The notes below the pieces were generated by a model. It worked only from the letters and a program-made list of their open reading frames with translations, did no database searches and was not told where the DNA came from. The position numbers and the translations under genes are program-made. Shown piece after piece: positions 1-6,699 of a DNA stretch of 9,931 nucleotides (the first letter of the stretch is position 1; each line of letters begins with the position of its first letter). Origin of the DNA: JAKIYB01 sp964590255 (GTDB taxonomy: Bacteria > Armatimonadota > Hebobacteria > CAIYQO01); assembly GCA_964590255.1 (NCBI GenBank), contig CAZPYA010000142.1, positions 1-9,931 of the forward strand, read 5' to 3'.

Positions 1-61
1 GCGCGCGCGACGAGAACTATATATACCGTTCGCCTTTCCGATCCCAAATTGAAAAGCACCC
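1..61 (-). promoter_or_regulatory. Left-edge intergenic stretch with a possible minus-strand promoter
   Basis: This is the tail of the window beyond the last membrane gene. On the minus strand there is TTGGGA (47-42), a 16-base spacer, then TATATA (25-20), which could be a weak sigma70-type promoter for a gene lying off the left edge. Matches to consensus are only four of six in each box. No hairpin terminator for the upstream operon is visible here. A TA-rich run by chance is the main alternative. Confidence 0.22.
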
Positions 62-622
62 CTACGCCCCACGCCGCCGGAACGCCTCCACCACCGCCGG
101 CCGCGTCAGCAGGATGATCAGCACGACGGTGATAATGATCGAGAAGATGACTGCCGCCGCGATCATACCGATCATGGCAATTTTTATGGGCATCTGGTTG
201 GCGCTGCCAGACAAGTCGTGAATCCACAGGATCGACACGCCCGCGACTGCCACGAAGCGCAGGAGGATGAGCCGAATAGCCCACACGCGCGCGGTGGGGC
301 GCATCTGCAACAGGCCGATACCCGCAACGACGAACGCGGCAATCGCCAGGATGCTGTCTGCCCAGCCCATCTGGCGAACAGTATTGCTGATGTGAATCAT
401 GTCCTCATGCTCGGAGGGCAGGAACCCCATTAGCTCGATTGCCGCCAGCACCAGCAGCGTGATCGCGACTCCGGTGACGATGTTGGGGCGCCGGTCCGGA
501 TCCACCGCCGGCGGAGGGGGCAGCACCCGTGTCCAGGGGTCCATGGGCGGTGGCGGCACCAGCGGCGCCGGGGTCACCACCGGGGGCGGTTCCGGCGGCT
601 GATGATCATGGGTCTCGGTCAT
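62..622 (-). CDS. Small four-helix membrane protein A (proline-rich N-terminus), 186 aa
   Basis: I do not recognise a named family. The protein has a proline-rich, probably cytosolic N-terminal tail (residues 9-47) and then four hydrophobic segments at about 48-68, 88-106, 112-134 and 146-172. It ends in ILLTRPAVVEAFRRRGA, whose positive charge suggests a cytosolic C-terminus. The final motif and the R-x-A-R stretch before helix 3 (108-118) recur in the neighbouring gene, so the two are paralogs. A longer reading frame extends upstream, but I chose the ATG at 622. It has a strong Shine-Dalgarno (AGAAAGGAG) five bases ahead, and it overlaps the stop of the upstream gene by four bases (ATGA), typical of translational coupling. 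It is the last gene of a three-gene membrane cluster. No catalytic residues are evident, so its role is unknown. Confidence 0.8.
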   Translation of the reverse strand: MTETHDHQPPEPPPVVTPAPLVPPPPMDPWTRVLPPPPAVDPDRRPNIVTGVAITLLVLAAIELMGFLPSEHEDMIHISNTVRQMGWADSILAIAAFVVAGIGLLQMRPTARVWAIRLILLRFVAVAGVSILWIHDLSGSANQMPIKIAMIGMIAAAVIFSIIITVVLIILLTRPAVVEAFRRRGA

Positions 623-1140
623 GGCGACTCCTTTCTCCGTGCATCGAACATCGCCACTACCCCGGGCCGCGTCAGCAATATCATGATCGGCCCCAGGGTC
701 AGCAGCGTCACGCCGAACTGCCGCCCCAGCTCGCGCAGGGCAAACTGGAGGAATTCGGCCCGTTCGGCGTAGGTGCCGGCGTGGCCGGCCAACACGAAAT
801 CCGAGATGATGATGAGCGCGTAGGCGACCGCCACGCGGATGGGCAGCATGATGAGCGTCGCCCGCCGCGCCCACGGCGCCAGGTGCGCCAGCGCCACCGC
901 GCACACCAGGTAGGCGAGGATGCACAGCGCGCTGTCGATGACCGCCGCCCACGCCAGCGCATCCTGCCGGAAAAACAGCACGCGGAACGCCCGCAACTCG
1001 GCCACCGCGTAGACGATCAGCAGCATCACCGCCAACGACACCGCCGCCGGCCGCGCCGCCGCCGCCGGCGGCGTATACGGCACATCGACAAACGGCGACT
1101 CCCGGTCCGTATTGGTAGTCGGTGTCAACAGGTCAGGCAT
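619..1140 (-). CDS. Small four-helix membrane protein B, 173 aa, paralog of its neighbours
   Basis: Unrecognised integral membrane protein. A short polar N-terminus (1-30) precedes four hydrophobic segments at about 32-50, 62-86, 92-115 and 140-157. The C-terminus MILLTRPGVVAMFDARRKESP carries the same LLTRPxVVxxF motif as protein A, and the two genes share 13 identical bases over that motif (665-677 and 99-111). Helix 3 starts after an arginine-rich turn (PWARRAT, 89-95), as in protein A. The start ATG at 1140 is supported by AGAAAGG six bases upstream and an eight-base overlap with the preceding gene. Its own stop overlaps the next start by four bases. Co-transcription and coupled translation are therefore likely. 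A structural or sensing role in the membrane is possible but not shown. Confidence 0.8.
   Translation of the reverse strand: MPDLLTPTTNTDRESPFVDVPYTPPAAAARPAAVSLAVMLLIVYAVAELRAFRVLFFRQDALAWAAVIDSALCILAYLVCAVALAHLAPWARRATLIMLPIRVAVAYALIIISDFVLAGHAGTYAERAEFLQFALRELGRQFGVTLLTLGPIMILLTRPGVVAMFDARRKESP
628..636 (-). promoter_or_regulatory. Shine-Dalgarno of membrane gene A, inside the end of gene B
   Basis: AGAAAGGAG on the minus strand ends five bases before the ATG at 622. It decides that start against a longer upstream reading frame. The same bases encode the final Arg-Lys-Glu of protein B. Confidence 0.75.
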
Positions 1141-2104
1141 GTTGCGCCTTTCTGTCGCATAGGAGGAAGACGATCATGGCGACATACTGTAGCAAAGTGC
1201 CTGCTAATTGCAGGATCGTTTGCGGCAGCATATCGGATAGATTGTAAAACATCGCCGCCTTCGGATCCATCACCATCAGTTGGTGCATCGACCAAAACGC
1301 CACTCCCTGGCGAAACAAGACGATGCCCGCCAACATCCCCAGTATACCCAGCGCCGCCCAGCACGCCATTCGCCCGCCGCGCAACAGTGCCACACCCCCG
1401 GCTATTTGCGCCGGTACCGCCAGCGCCATCAGTAGAACCAGCGGCCAGACAAAGGGCTGCGATATCCGGGCAAAGACCAGTTGTGAAGCATACCCGGTAT
1501 GAAATAGCATCAGAAAGGGCATCGCGAAGTATAACACCTCGCTCATCCCACGCCCCAGCAGCACGACAGCGATAAACACCACTACCGGGGGAAGACCGCC
1601 CCACGCCGGCCGCGACTCTGGCACCGTGTGCGCCGGCCGCGCCAGCAGCGCGATGATCGTCGTATAGATGACCACCGTGCCGACCGCACCCAGCGCTATC
1701 GCCGCCACCGTGACCGCTTTCATGAAACCCGACGGCCACCCTGTGGAAGGCAACATTGTGATGAGCGCCTTCACCTGCAGCACCAGCAGCGCCAGCATGC
1801 GCGCCACCGCCGCCGCCATCCCCAGCCGGCACCCCCACTCCTTCCGCAACAGCAAGGCCATCGCCGCCGGCACCTCCAGCAACAACGGCAGCACCGGCAC
1901 GACGGACATCACAAACCAGGCGGGTAACGCGCCCCCAAGCCCGCGAAGCAACGCATATGCCTGCCACACCTGCATGAGCGCCTCGCCCAACAGGTACAGC
2001 CCGATGAGTGTATACACCGCCGGCCACCGCTCCACCGTTGACGAGACAACGGACGGCGGCGTCGGCGGCACGGTCGATTCGTAGGGTTCCGTCATGCTAG
2101 GCAT
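1133..2104 (-). CDS. Eight-helix membrane protein C, 323 aa, likely internally duplicated
   Basis: Unrecognised polytopic membrane protein. Eight hydrophobic segments fall in two sets of four: about 29-50, 62-86, 92-117, 127-153 and 173-198, 218-241, 246-268, 291-315. The halves resemble one another, for example LYLLGEALMQV (36-46) against VVLLGRGMSEV (180-190) and VPAAMALLLRKE (78-89) against VPAQIAGGVALLRGG (230-244). The first half ends IIALLARPAHTV, matching the LLTRPxVV ending of proteins A and B. So the protein looks like two copies of the unit that A and B carry once. The ATG at 2104 is given, but the ATG at 2095 (MTEPYES) is about equally plausible: GAGAGG lies nine bases before it, while GGAAAGG lies nine bases before 2104. 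The gene follows the nucleotidyltransferase gene after 42 bases and overlaps gene B by eight, so it sits in the middle of a probable operon. Its function is unknown. Confidence 0.78.
   Translation of the reverse strand: MPSMTEPYESTVPPTPPSVVSSTVERWPAVYTLIGLYLLGEALMQVWQAYALLRGLGGALPAWFVMSVVPVLPLLLEVPAAMALLLRKEWGCRLGMAAAVARMLALLVLQVKALITMLPSTGWPSGFMKAVTVAAIALGAVGTVVIYTTIIALLARPAHTVPESRPAWGGLPPVVVFIAVVLLGRGMSEVLYFAMPFLMLFHTGYASQLVFARISQPFVWPLVLLMALAVPAQIAGGVALLRGGRMACWAALGILGMLAGIVLFRQGVAFWSMHQLMVMDPKAAMFYNLSDMLPQTILQLAGTLLQYVAMIVFLLCDRKAQHA
1147..1153 (-). promoter_or_regulatory. Shine-Dalgarno of membrane gene B, inside the end of gene C
   Basis: AGAAAGG on the minus strand lies six bases before the ATG at 1140. 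The codons AGA-AAG also encode the Arg-Lys near the C-terminus of protein C (CDRKAQHA). Confidence 0.7.
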
Positions 2105-2118
2105 CCTCTCATACCTTT

Positions 2119-2136
2119 CCCTTGTGTCCTCTGTGT
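2119..2136 (-). repeat. Two imperfect tandem 9-mers in the gap before membrane gene C
   Basis: On the minus strand the 42-base gap contains ACACAGAGG followed directly by ACACAAGGG, seven of nine bases matching. The second copy runs into the purine-rich GGGAAAGG that may serve as ribosome binding site for the next gene. I see no hairpin or terminator in this gap, which supports read-through from the nucleotidyltransferase gene. Confidence 0.5.
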
Positions 2137-2146
2137 TCTTTTACGG

Positions 2147-4765
2147 CTAATCGTTCTCCTCTTCCAACCCCCGCCGCACCACCGCCTCCGCCTCTTCCCG
2201 CGACGTAATCGCTCCGTCCAGCGCCAGTGCCCGCAACTGGTCGATCAGTCGGGCGAAGCGCGGGCCGCGGGGGACGCCCAGCGCCTTCAGGTCGTCACCG
2301 GTCAGCGGCGCGGGTTGGTGGCGCCAATCGGTGAGGTAGGTCTGTATCCGCTGCCAGACGACGGGGTGGTCGCTGAGCGCCATCAGCGCCAGGCACAGCG
2401 GCGCCGCCAGTGGCCGCAGCAGGGCATCCACCTCGCTCGGTTTTACGCCTTCGCGCTGCAGCGCCGGCAACAAGCCCGGCAGTTCCGGCGCTTTCGCCGC
2501 CATCTTCAGCTCGCGCTGGGGCAGGCGCAGGCGCTCGGCCAGCCGCGCCGCCGGTTCGGACGCCAGCCGGCAGAAGACCAGCGCCATGCGTTGCGCCGCG
2601 TCGTCAATAAGGTGCGCCGCCACGTCCGGCTGCCCGTGCGCCCACGCCAGCGCGTCCTCCAGCCGCCCGTATTCCGGCGCCGGACCCGCCACATGCCACG
2701 CCGGCTCCAGCGCCGCCAGCAGGCCCAGGTCGTCCAACCGTCGCAGCGCCACCTCGGGGAAGGGCCGCGCGAAGATCGAACGCAGTTCCTCACGGATGCG
2801 GTGCCCGGAGACGCGGTCGACCAATTCCATGGCGATGGCGTGCCGCGCCAGCTCCTCGGTGCGCTCGTCCATGCGAAAGCCGAAGCGCGCCTCGAAGCGC
2901 GCCCCCCGCAGGATGCGCGTGGGGTCTTCCACGAAGCTGAGATTGTGCAGCACGCGGATGATGCCTTCGGCCAGGTCGCGACTACCGCCGAAGGGGTCCA
3001 GCAGCCGCCCCGGCTCGTCGCCGTTCAGTTGCATGGCCATGGCGTTGATGGTGAAGTCGCGCCGGTACAGGTCCTCGCGCACCGAGCTGTGCTCGGCGGT
3101 GGGCAGCGCCGCGGGATACTGGTAGAACTCGGTGCGCGCCGTCGCCAGGTCCACCGTGCGGCCGTCGGGCAACGCCACCTTGCCGGTGTGAAACTTCGGG
3201 TGCGCCACCGCGTGCCCGCCCAGCGCCCGCGCCGCCGCCTCCGCCAGCGGGATGCCCTCGCCCTCGACCAGCAGGTCCAGGTCGATGGTCGCGTTGCCCA
3301 CCAGCAGGTCGCGCACCGCCCCGCCGACGAGGAAAATCGTCACCCCCTGCGCGGTCGCCAGTTCGGCGATGCGCAGCAGCAGGTCGCGCCCCGCCTCGGG
3401 CACCCGCGCGGCAAAGAGCGCCCAGATGTTGCGCGCCGGCCCCGCGCCGCGAAAGAGCGTGTGATGCATGGCATAGCGCTCGCCGTGGATGGCGCGAATG
3501 ACGTCGCTGCGCGTGACGATGCCCACCAGCGCGCCGTCCCGCAGCACCGGCAGCCGCCCCTGGTTGCCCTCGATCATCACCCGCTCGATCTCCGGCAGCG
3601 GCGTGTCTGGGGTAATGGTCACCACCCCCCGGTGCATGTAGCCGCGCACCGGCGCGTGCCCCAACTCGTGGTGAATGGCGCGGTCCACGTCGCGCCGCGT
3701 GATCATCCCCGCCACCTGGCCGGCGTCGTCCACCACCGTCAGCCCACCATGGCCGTAGCGCAGCATCAGCCTGGCGGCGTCTTCCACCGTCGTCTCGGGG
3801 GTGATGGTGCGCACCGGGTAGCTCATCAGCGTGGCGGCGGTCACCCGCGGCTGCACAACGTCGTCGAGCATGGCGACCAGCTCGTTGCGCACCTCGGCCA
3901 CCGTGCGGTGGTGGATGGTCGCCGACGCCGCGCGGTCGTGTCCCCCGCCGCCGAAGTGCCGGGCGATGGCCGCCGCGTTCACCGCGTCCACGCTGCTGCG
4001 TGCCACCAGCAGCACCACGTCGTCCAGGGAAATCAGCGCGATCACCGCGTCGCTGCTCTCCAACTCGCGCAGCTTATGCGCCAGCAGCGCCAATTCGTCG
4101 GCGTTGCCCCCGGCGTCCGCGGTGGCGATGAGCACCTGGATGCCGTGCACCCGCCGCGTCTCTGCGTTGGCGAGGAGCTGGTTGAGCACGACGCGCTGCG
4201 CCTCGGACAACGCGCGGTTGATGAAGGTCGCCACCAGGTCGAGATTCACCCCCTGGCGCAGCAGCCACGCCACCGTCTCCGCGTCGTCCGGGGTGGTGGT
4301 GCTGAAGGTCAGGCTGCCGGTGTCCTCGTAAATGCCCAGCGCGAAGATAGTGGCGTGCAGCGGATCGACCGCGATGCCCCGCTCGCGCAGCAGCCGCACC
4401 ATCAGCGTGGTGTTCGCCCCGTAGGGCTCGATATACGTTTCCGCCGCCGTCACCGTGGGCTGAAAGGGGGTGTGATGGTCATACAGCACCACCGCCACGT
4501 CCGGCCGCGCCAGCAACTCGGCAAAGCGCCCCAACCGCCGCGCGTGCTGCGTCTCCACCACCACCAGCCGCGTCACCCGGTCCAGCGGAATATCCTGCGG
4601 CGGGATGAGGGTAATGACGTCCCCGTGCAGCGACAGAAACTCGCGCACGTTGCGATCTGCCCCGCCGGGCAGGCTCATCACCGCCCCCGGGTACAACAAC
4701 GCCGCCGCCACCATGCTCGCCAGCGCATCAAAATCCGCATTGGTATGGGAAACGATCAGATCCAC
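2147..4765 (-). CDS. DHH phosphoesterase - CBS pair - tRNA nucleotidyltransferase (CCA/poly(A) polymerase family) fusion, 872 aa
   Basis: The domain order is a DHH/DHHA1 module (about 1-300), two CBS domains (about 311-365 and 374-428), then a class II tRNA nucleotidyltransferase (about 455-872). In the DHH part I see motif I SHTNADFDALAS (H7, D11, D13), YDHHT (95-99), GIYEDTG (144-150) and the DHHA1 glycine motif GGGGHDRAAS (272-281). The polymerase part has LVGGAVRDLL (479-488), the catalytic DLD (D495, D497), RRDFTINAMA (568-577), DPFGGSRDL (590-598) and the nucleotide-template motif EDPTRILRGARF (613-624). The usual C-terminal tRNA-binding region ends LTGDDLKALGVPRGPRFARL (821-840). Family knowledge: such enzymes add or repair the 3' CCA of tRNA. 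Long DHH-CBS forms occur in lineages where CC- and A-addition may be split, so the exact specificity is open. The adenosine-binding CBS pair suggests regulation by adenylates. The start is GTG with an in-frame stop shortly upstream and no Shine-Dalgarno. Confidence 0.93.
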   Translation of the reverse strand: MDLIVSHTNADFDALASMVAAALLYPGAVMSLPGGADRNVREFLSLHGDVITLIPPQDIPLDRVTRLVVVETQHARRLGRFAELLARPDVAVVLYDHHTPFQPTVTAAETYIEPYGANTTLMVRLLRERGIAVDPLHATIFALGIYEDTGSLTFSTTTPDDAETVAWLLRQGVNLDLVATFINRALSEAQRVVLNQLLANAETRRVHGIQVLIATADAGGNADELALLAHKLRELESSDAVIALISLDDVVLLVARSSVDAVNAAAIARHFGGGGHDRAASATIHHRTVAEVRNELVAMLDDVVQPRVTAATLMSYPVRTITPETTVEDAARLMLRYGHGGLTVVDDAGQVAGMITRRDVDRAIHHELGHAPVRGYMHRGVVTITPDTPLPEIERVMIEGNQGRLPVLRDGALVGIVTRSDVIRAIHGERYAMHHTLFRGAGPARNIWALFAARVPEAGRDLLLRIAELATAQGVTIFLVGGAVRDLLVGNATIDLDLLVEGEGIPLAEAAARALGGHAVAHPKFHTGKVALPDGRTVDLATARTEFYQYPAALPTAEHSSVREDLYRRDFTINAMAMQLNGDEPGRLLDPFGGSRDLAEGIIRVLHNLSFVEDPTRILRGARFEARFGFRMDERTEELARHAIAMELVDRVSGHRIREELRSIFARPFPEVALRRLDDLGLLAALEPAWHVAGPAPEYGRLEDALAWAHGQPDVAAHLIDDAAQRMALVFCRLASEPAARLAERLRLPQRELKMAAKAPELPGLLPALQREGVKPSEVDALLRPLAAPLCLALMALSDHPVVWQRIQTYLTDWRHQPAPLTGDDLKALGVPRGPRFARLIDQLRALALDGAITSREEAEAVVRRGLEEEND

Positions 4766-4771
4766 GGGGGT

Positions 4772-4777
4772 ATGATA
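4772..4777 (-). promoter_or_regulatory. Candidate -10 box for the nucleotidyltransferase gene (leaderless?)
   Basis: TATCAT on the minus strand lies six bases before the base just upstream of the GTG at 4765, so a transcript starting from it would begin at or next to the start codon. There is no Shine-Dalgarno, which fits leaderless translation. No good -35 box is visible at 16-18 bases. The alternative is that the gene is read from the upstream PIN gene, 74 bases away. Confidence 0.3.
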
Positions 4778-4780
4778 CCA
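4772..4780 (+). repeat. 9-bp direct repeat, left copy at the edge of the AT-rich island
   Basis: ATGATACCA occurs here and again at 6700-6708, in the same orientation. The two copies bracket the ATPase-PIN pair and lie where base composition changes. They may be a target-site duplication or a microhomology scar. Chance identity of two 9-mers in the two boundary zones is a few percent by rough reckoning. Confidence 0.4.
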
Positions 4781-4839
4781 GATTTAATGATAGAGGAGAT
4801 TGTACGTGGAATTTATTTAGATATGTCTCTACGTCAAAA

Positions 4840-5349
4840 TCACTGACGACGTATTGGGATTGGGGTCGGGTTGACTGGTTGATATGCTTTTAGTCCTTGA
4901 TCACCAGTCATTATATCGACAGAGTAGCCTGCAGTCGAATAATATTCTGCTACTGCAACGATAGTTACATCACCAATTGACATTCTCTTGGCAGCAAAAT
5001 TTGGCCAACGATCTGCAAGTTCACGCAATTTTTCCTGTTCCCATAACGCTGATTGATCGGTGAATGCAGCCCATGGAGAAGAAGCATCTGCTGCATTCCT
5101 AATATACTCGGATAAACTTGATGCTAGCTCATATCGATAATTGTCTGCCTGTGCGATATGATTGCCCGTCTCAATAAGCGTAGCTATCGGGAGAATAAAG
5201 GTACTTCCATTACTTTCTTCATGATGTAGAATTAACGTTACACGGTCTTTGTCATAACGATCAGCCTCTGGGCCTGCAGTTTCTTTACCTGGAACAGCAA
5301 GCCAGCAACAAAGGATTGAGGTATCAATAATTATTACTTTTCTGCTCAT
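4840..5349 (-). CDS. PIN-like domain protein, probable ribonuclease, 169 aa
   Basis: The protein fits a complete PIN-fold nuclease. An N-terminal strand ends in IIIDTS (D9), a middle helix carries LIETGN (E60), then SIGDVTIVAVAEYY (D127), then IMTGDQGLKAY (D150). These four acids match the usual metal-binding set of PIN domains, so the enzyme is probably active; that is inferred from motifs only. Length is a little above the 130-150 aa of typical VapC toxins. A TTG would extend the frame by seven residues, but I chose the ATG at 5349 because AAGGAAG stands six bases ahead of it. Only one base separates this start from the stop of the ATPase gene, so translation is likely coupled. No VapB-like antitoxin is adjacent; the partner is the ATPase. 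Its composition is as AT-rich as the ATPase gene, suggesting joint transfer. A likely role is conditional RNA cleavage controlled by the ATPase. Confidence 0.85.
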   Translation of the reverse strand: MSRKVIIIDTSILCCWLAVPGKETAGPEADRYDKDRVTLILHHEESNGSTFILPIATLIETGNHIAQADNYRYELASSLSEYIRNAADASSPWAAFTDQSALWEQEKLRELADRWPNFAAKRMSIGDVTIVAVAEYYSTAGYSVDIMTGDQGLKAYQPVNPTPIPIRRQ

Positions 5350-5350
5350 A

Positions 5351-6643
5351 TTAAGCTTCCTTATTTTCAATATTAAGATTTAGCTCAAGCTGTTTAAATA
5401 ACGCACTTTCTATTAATCCCTCACTCGACAGACGACCAATCTTACCTTGCGCTAAAAGCTTTGGTAGCTGAACAATATCTTCAATTAATGTTAACTTACT
5501 AAAACCAGTACAAGGGTCACGGTGAGCAACTGTTATGTATGGGATCATACTGCTCCCCATTGCATCTAACAATGCTGGGTTATGTGTAGTAACTAAAACA
5601 TCAACCCCGCGTTGCTTCCCTATGTTTTGCAATACTTCAAGCAACAATTTTGCGCGTGACGGATGCAACCCATTGTCCACTTCTTCAATAACTATCAGAC
5701 TACTATTCGGTCGGGTCAACAACGCTGTTAATATGGCTAAAAATCGCAATGTCCCATCAGACATCCCACGTGCATCAACTGTTGTAACGGACATATTATT
5801 ATGCCAATTTTCTTCACAATAAAGCATCGCATCTGTATTGAATCTACCAACCGTTTCAGCATACACACGACTAATGTCTCTCTCGGGTAATTGACTTGCA
5901 TATTTTGTTAATGCTTCTTCAATTTCTGTTTGCTTTTCTTTTGGCAACGCAGCAATTACACCTGCAATATTTCGCGCATCAGCCTCCAATCTTTCAGCCA
6001 ACGGGGAATAGTTTCTCATATGTGACGAAATTGGATCGAGAATAAAAATATCTCTCAATACACTTGTCATCGCCATTACGCCATCTTGTATTTCAAGGCG
6101 CAACTTTTGACCGACAAGTTGAAATATTACTGCATGAGTACGGCTAAGCTGCCGCGGTGTTCCCTGTTTCTCATTATATAGACGCGCAACTATTGTCGGT
6201 GCAATTCCAGCACCACACGGATCAGTTCGAAACAATCGGATTCGACCTACCTCTGACTTTCGCGACATTTTTTTATCCAAACGATACTTAATTCTCGTCA
6301 ATTGTTCTGCCATTAAGTCGCAACGGTTCTCACTCACTCTGCACTCAATAAGGTATTCATAATCGGTTGTTTCGTCTGATTTTGTTACAACACTTAGCGA
6401 AAACGTATCGCCTGGCTTTCTTGCAGCCCATTCCGTACCACCACGTAGCGCAGGTAGTACAGAGTCACCTTGAAGGGCAGTCGTAAGCATCATGCCCATA
6501 GCAATGCGATTTAGAAATGAAATCGCATCCAATGCATTCGATTTTCCACTTGCATTTGTACCAATGATAACTGTAAGAGAGTCAACAAAGAGTTCTGCGT
6601 CCTGAAAACTCTTCCAATCTTTTAAATGCAACGTAGTAATCAT
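5351..6643 (-). CDS. AAA/ABC-type ATPase (RecF/OLD-like predicted ATPase), 430 aa
   Basis: An ABC-class P-loop ATPase of the single-polypeptide predicted-ATPase type seen in many defence systems. The N-terminus LHLKDWKSF is typical of RecF/SMC-like heads. Walker A is GTNASGKSN (28-36), the signature is RGMSDGTLRFLAI (292-304), Walker B is SLIVIEEVDNGLHPSR (315-330), and the switch histidine is in TTHNP (H354). A middle region (about 100-280) carries no coiled coil that I can see. There is no TOPRIM nuclease domain after the ATPase core, unlike OLD proteins; the downstream PIN protein may supply that activity. An upstream TTG (6709) would give 452 aa and an ATG at 6655 would give 434. I chose the ATG at 6643 because ITTLHLKDWKSF is the usual N-terminus, although the ribosome site there is weak. 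Likely role: a sensor that dimerises on ATP and restrains or triggers the nuclease. It sits in an AT-rich island. Confidence 0.88.
   Translation of the reverse strand: MITTLHLKDWKSFQDAELFVDSLTVIIGTNASGKSNALDAISFLNRIAMGMMLTTALQGDSVLPALRGGTEWAARKPGDTFSLSVVTKSDETTDYEYLIECRVSENRCDLMAEQLTRIKYRLDKKMSRKSEVGRIRLFRTDPCGAGIAPTIVARLYNEKQGTPRQLSRTHAVIFQLVGQKLRLEIQDGVMAMTSVLRDIFILDPISSHMRNYSPLAERLEADARNIAGVIAALPKEKQTEIEEALTKYASQLPERDISRVYAETVGRFNTDAMLYCEENWHNNMSVTTVDARGMSDGTLRFLAILTALLTRPNSSLIVIEEVDNGLHPSRAKLLLEVLQNIGKQRGVDVLVTTHNPALLDAMGSSMIPYITVAHRDPCTGFSKLTLIEDIVQLPKLLAQGKIGRLSSEGLIESALFKQLELNLNIENKEA
5356..5362 (-). promoter_or_regulatory. Shine-Dalgarno of the PIN gene, inside the end of the ATPase gene
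   Basis: AAGGAAG on the minus strand lies six bases before the ATG at 5349 and decides it over an upstream TTG. The site lies within the last codons of the ATPase gene (ENKEA), which fits coupled expression of the pair. Confidence 0.75.
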
Positions 6644-6692
6644 AAAATACCCCATACAAGGAGGCAATCTCCAAAAACTCAACCACGGACTA

Positions 6693-6698
6693 TTTATA
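6693..6698 (-). promoter_or_regulatory. Possible -10 box for the ATPase-PIN pair
   Basis: TATAAA on the minus strand, preceded directly by TG, would give a transcript start about 43 bases before the ATG at 6643. No convincing -35 box lies at the right distance, so this is a weak call. Confidence 0.3.
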
Positions 6699-6699
6699 C

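Noticed and set aside
623..952. N-terminal extension of membrane protein A
   Set aside because: The extra 110 residues lie in another frame of gene B and are low-complexity; the ATG at 622 has a strong ribosome site and a four-base stop/start overlap.
529..1575. A 348-codon plus-strand frame across the membrane genes
   Set aside because: Arg/Pro/His-rich translation without domains, crossing two gene boundaries on the opposite strand.
1125..2027. A 300-codon minus-strand frame overlapping membrane gene C
   Set aside because: Glycine- and alanine-rich low-complexity translation in another frame of a GC-rich gene; gene C has well-formed membrane helices and fits the overlaps with its neighbours.
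2315..4846. An 843-codon open frame on the plus strand opposite the nucleotidyltransferase gene
   Set aside because: It mirrors the GC-rich codon pattern of the real gene, is rich in His, Arg and Gln with no recognisable domain, and has no ribosome site. The opposite strand has clear motifs throughout.
4840..5349. Classic VapBC toxin-antitoxin locus
   Set aside because: The PIN protein has the right acids, but no small antitoxin gene with a DNA-binding fold lies upstream; the partner is a 430-aa ATPase.
5351..6643. OLD-family nuclease (GajA-like) call for the ATPase
   Set aside because: After the switch histidine only about 75 residues remain and they contain no TOPRIM acidic motifs, so it is an ATPase without its own nuclease.
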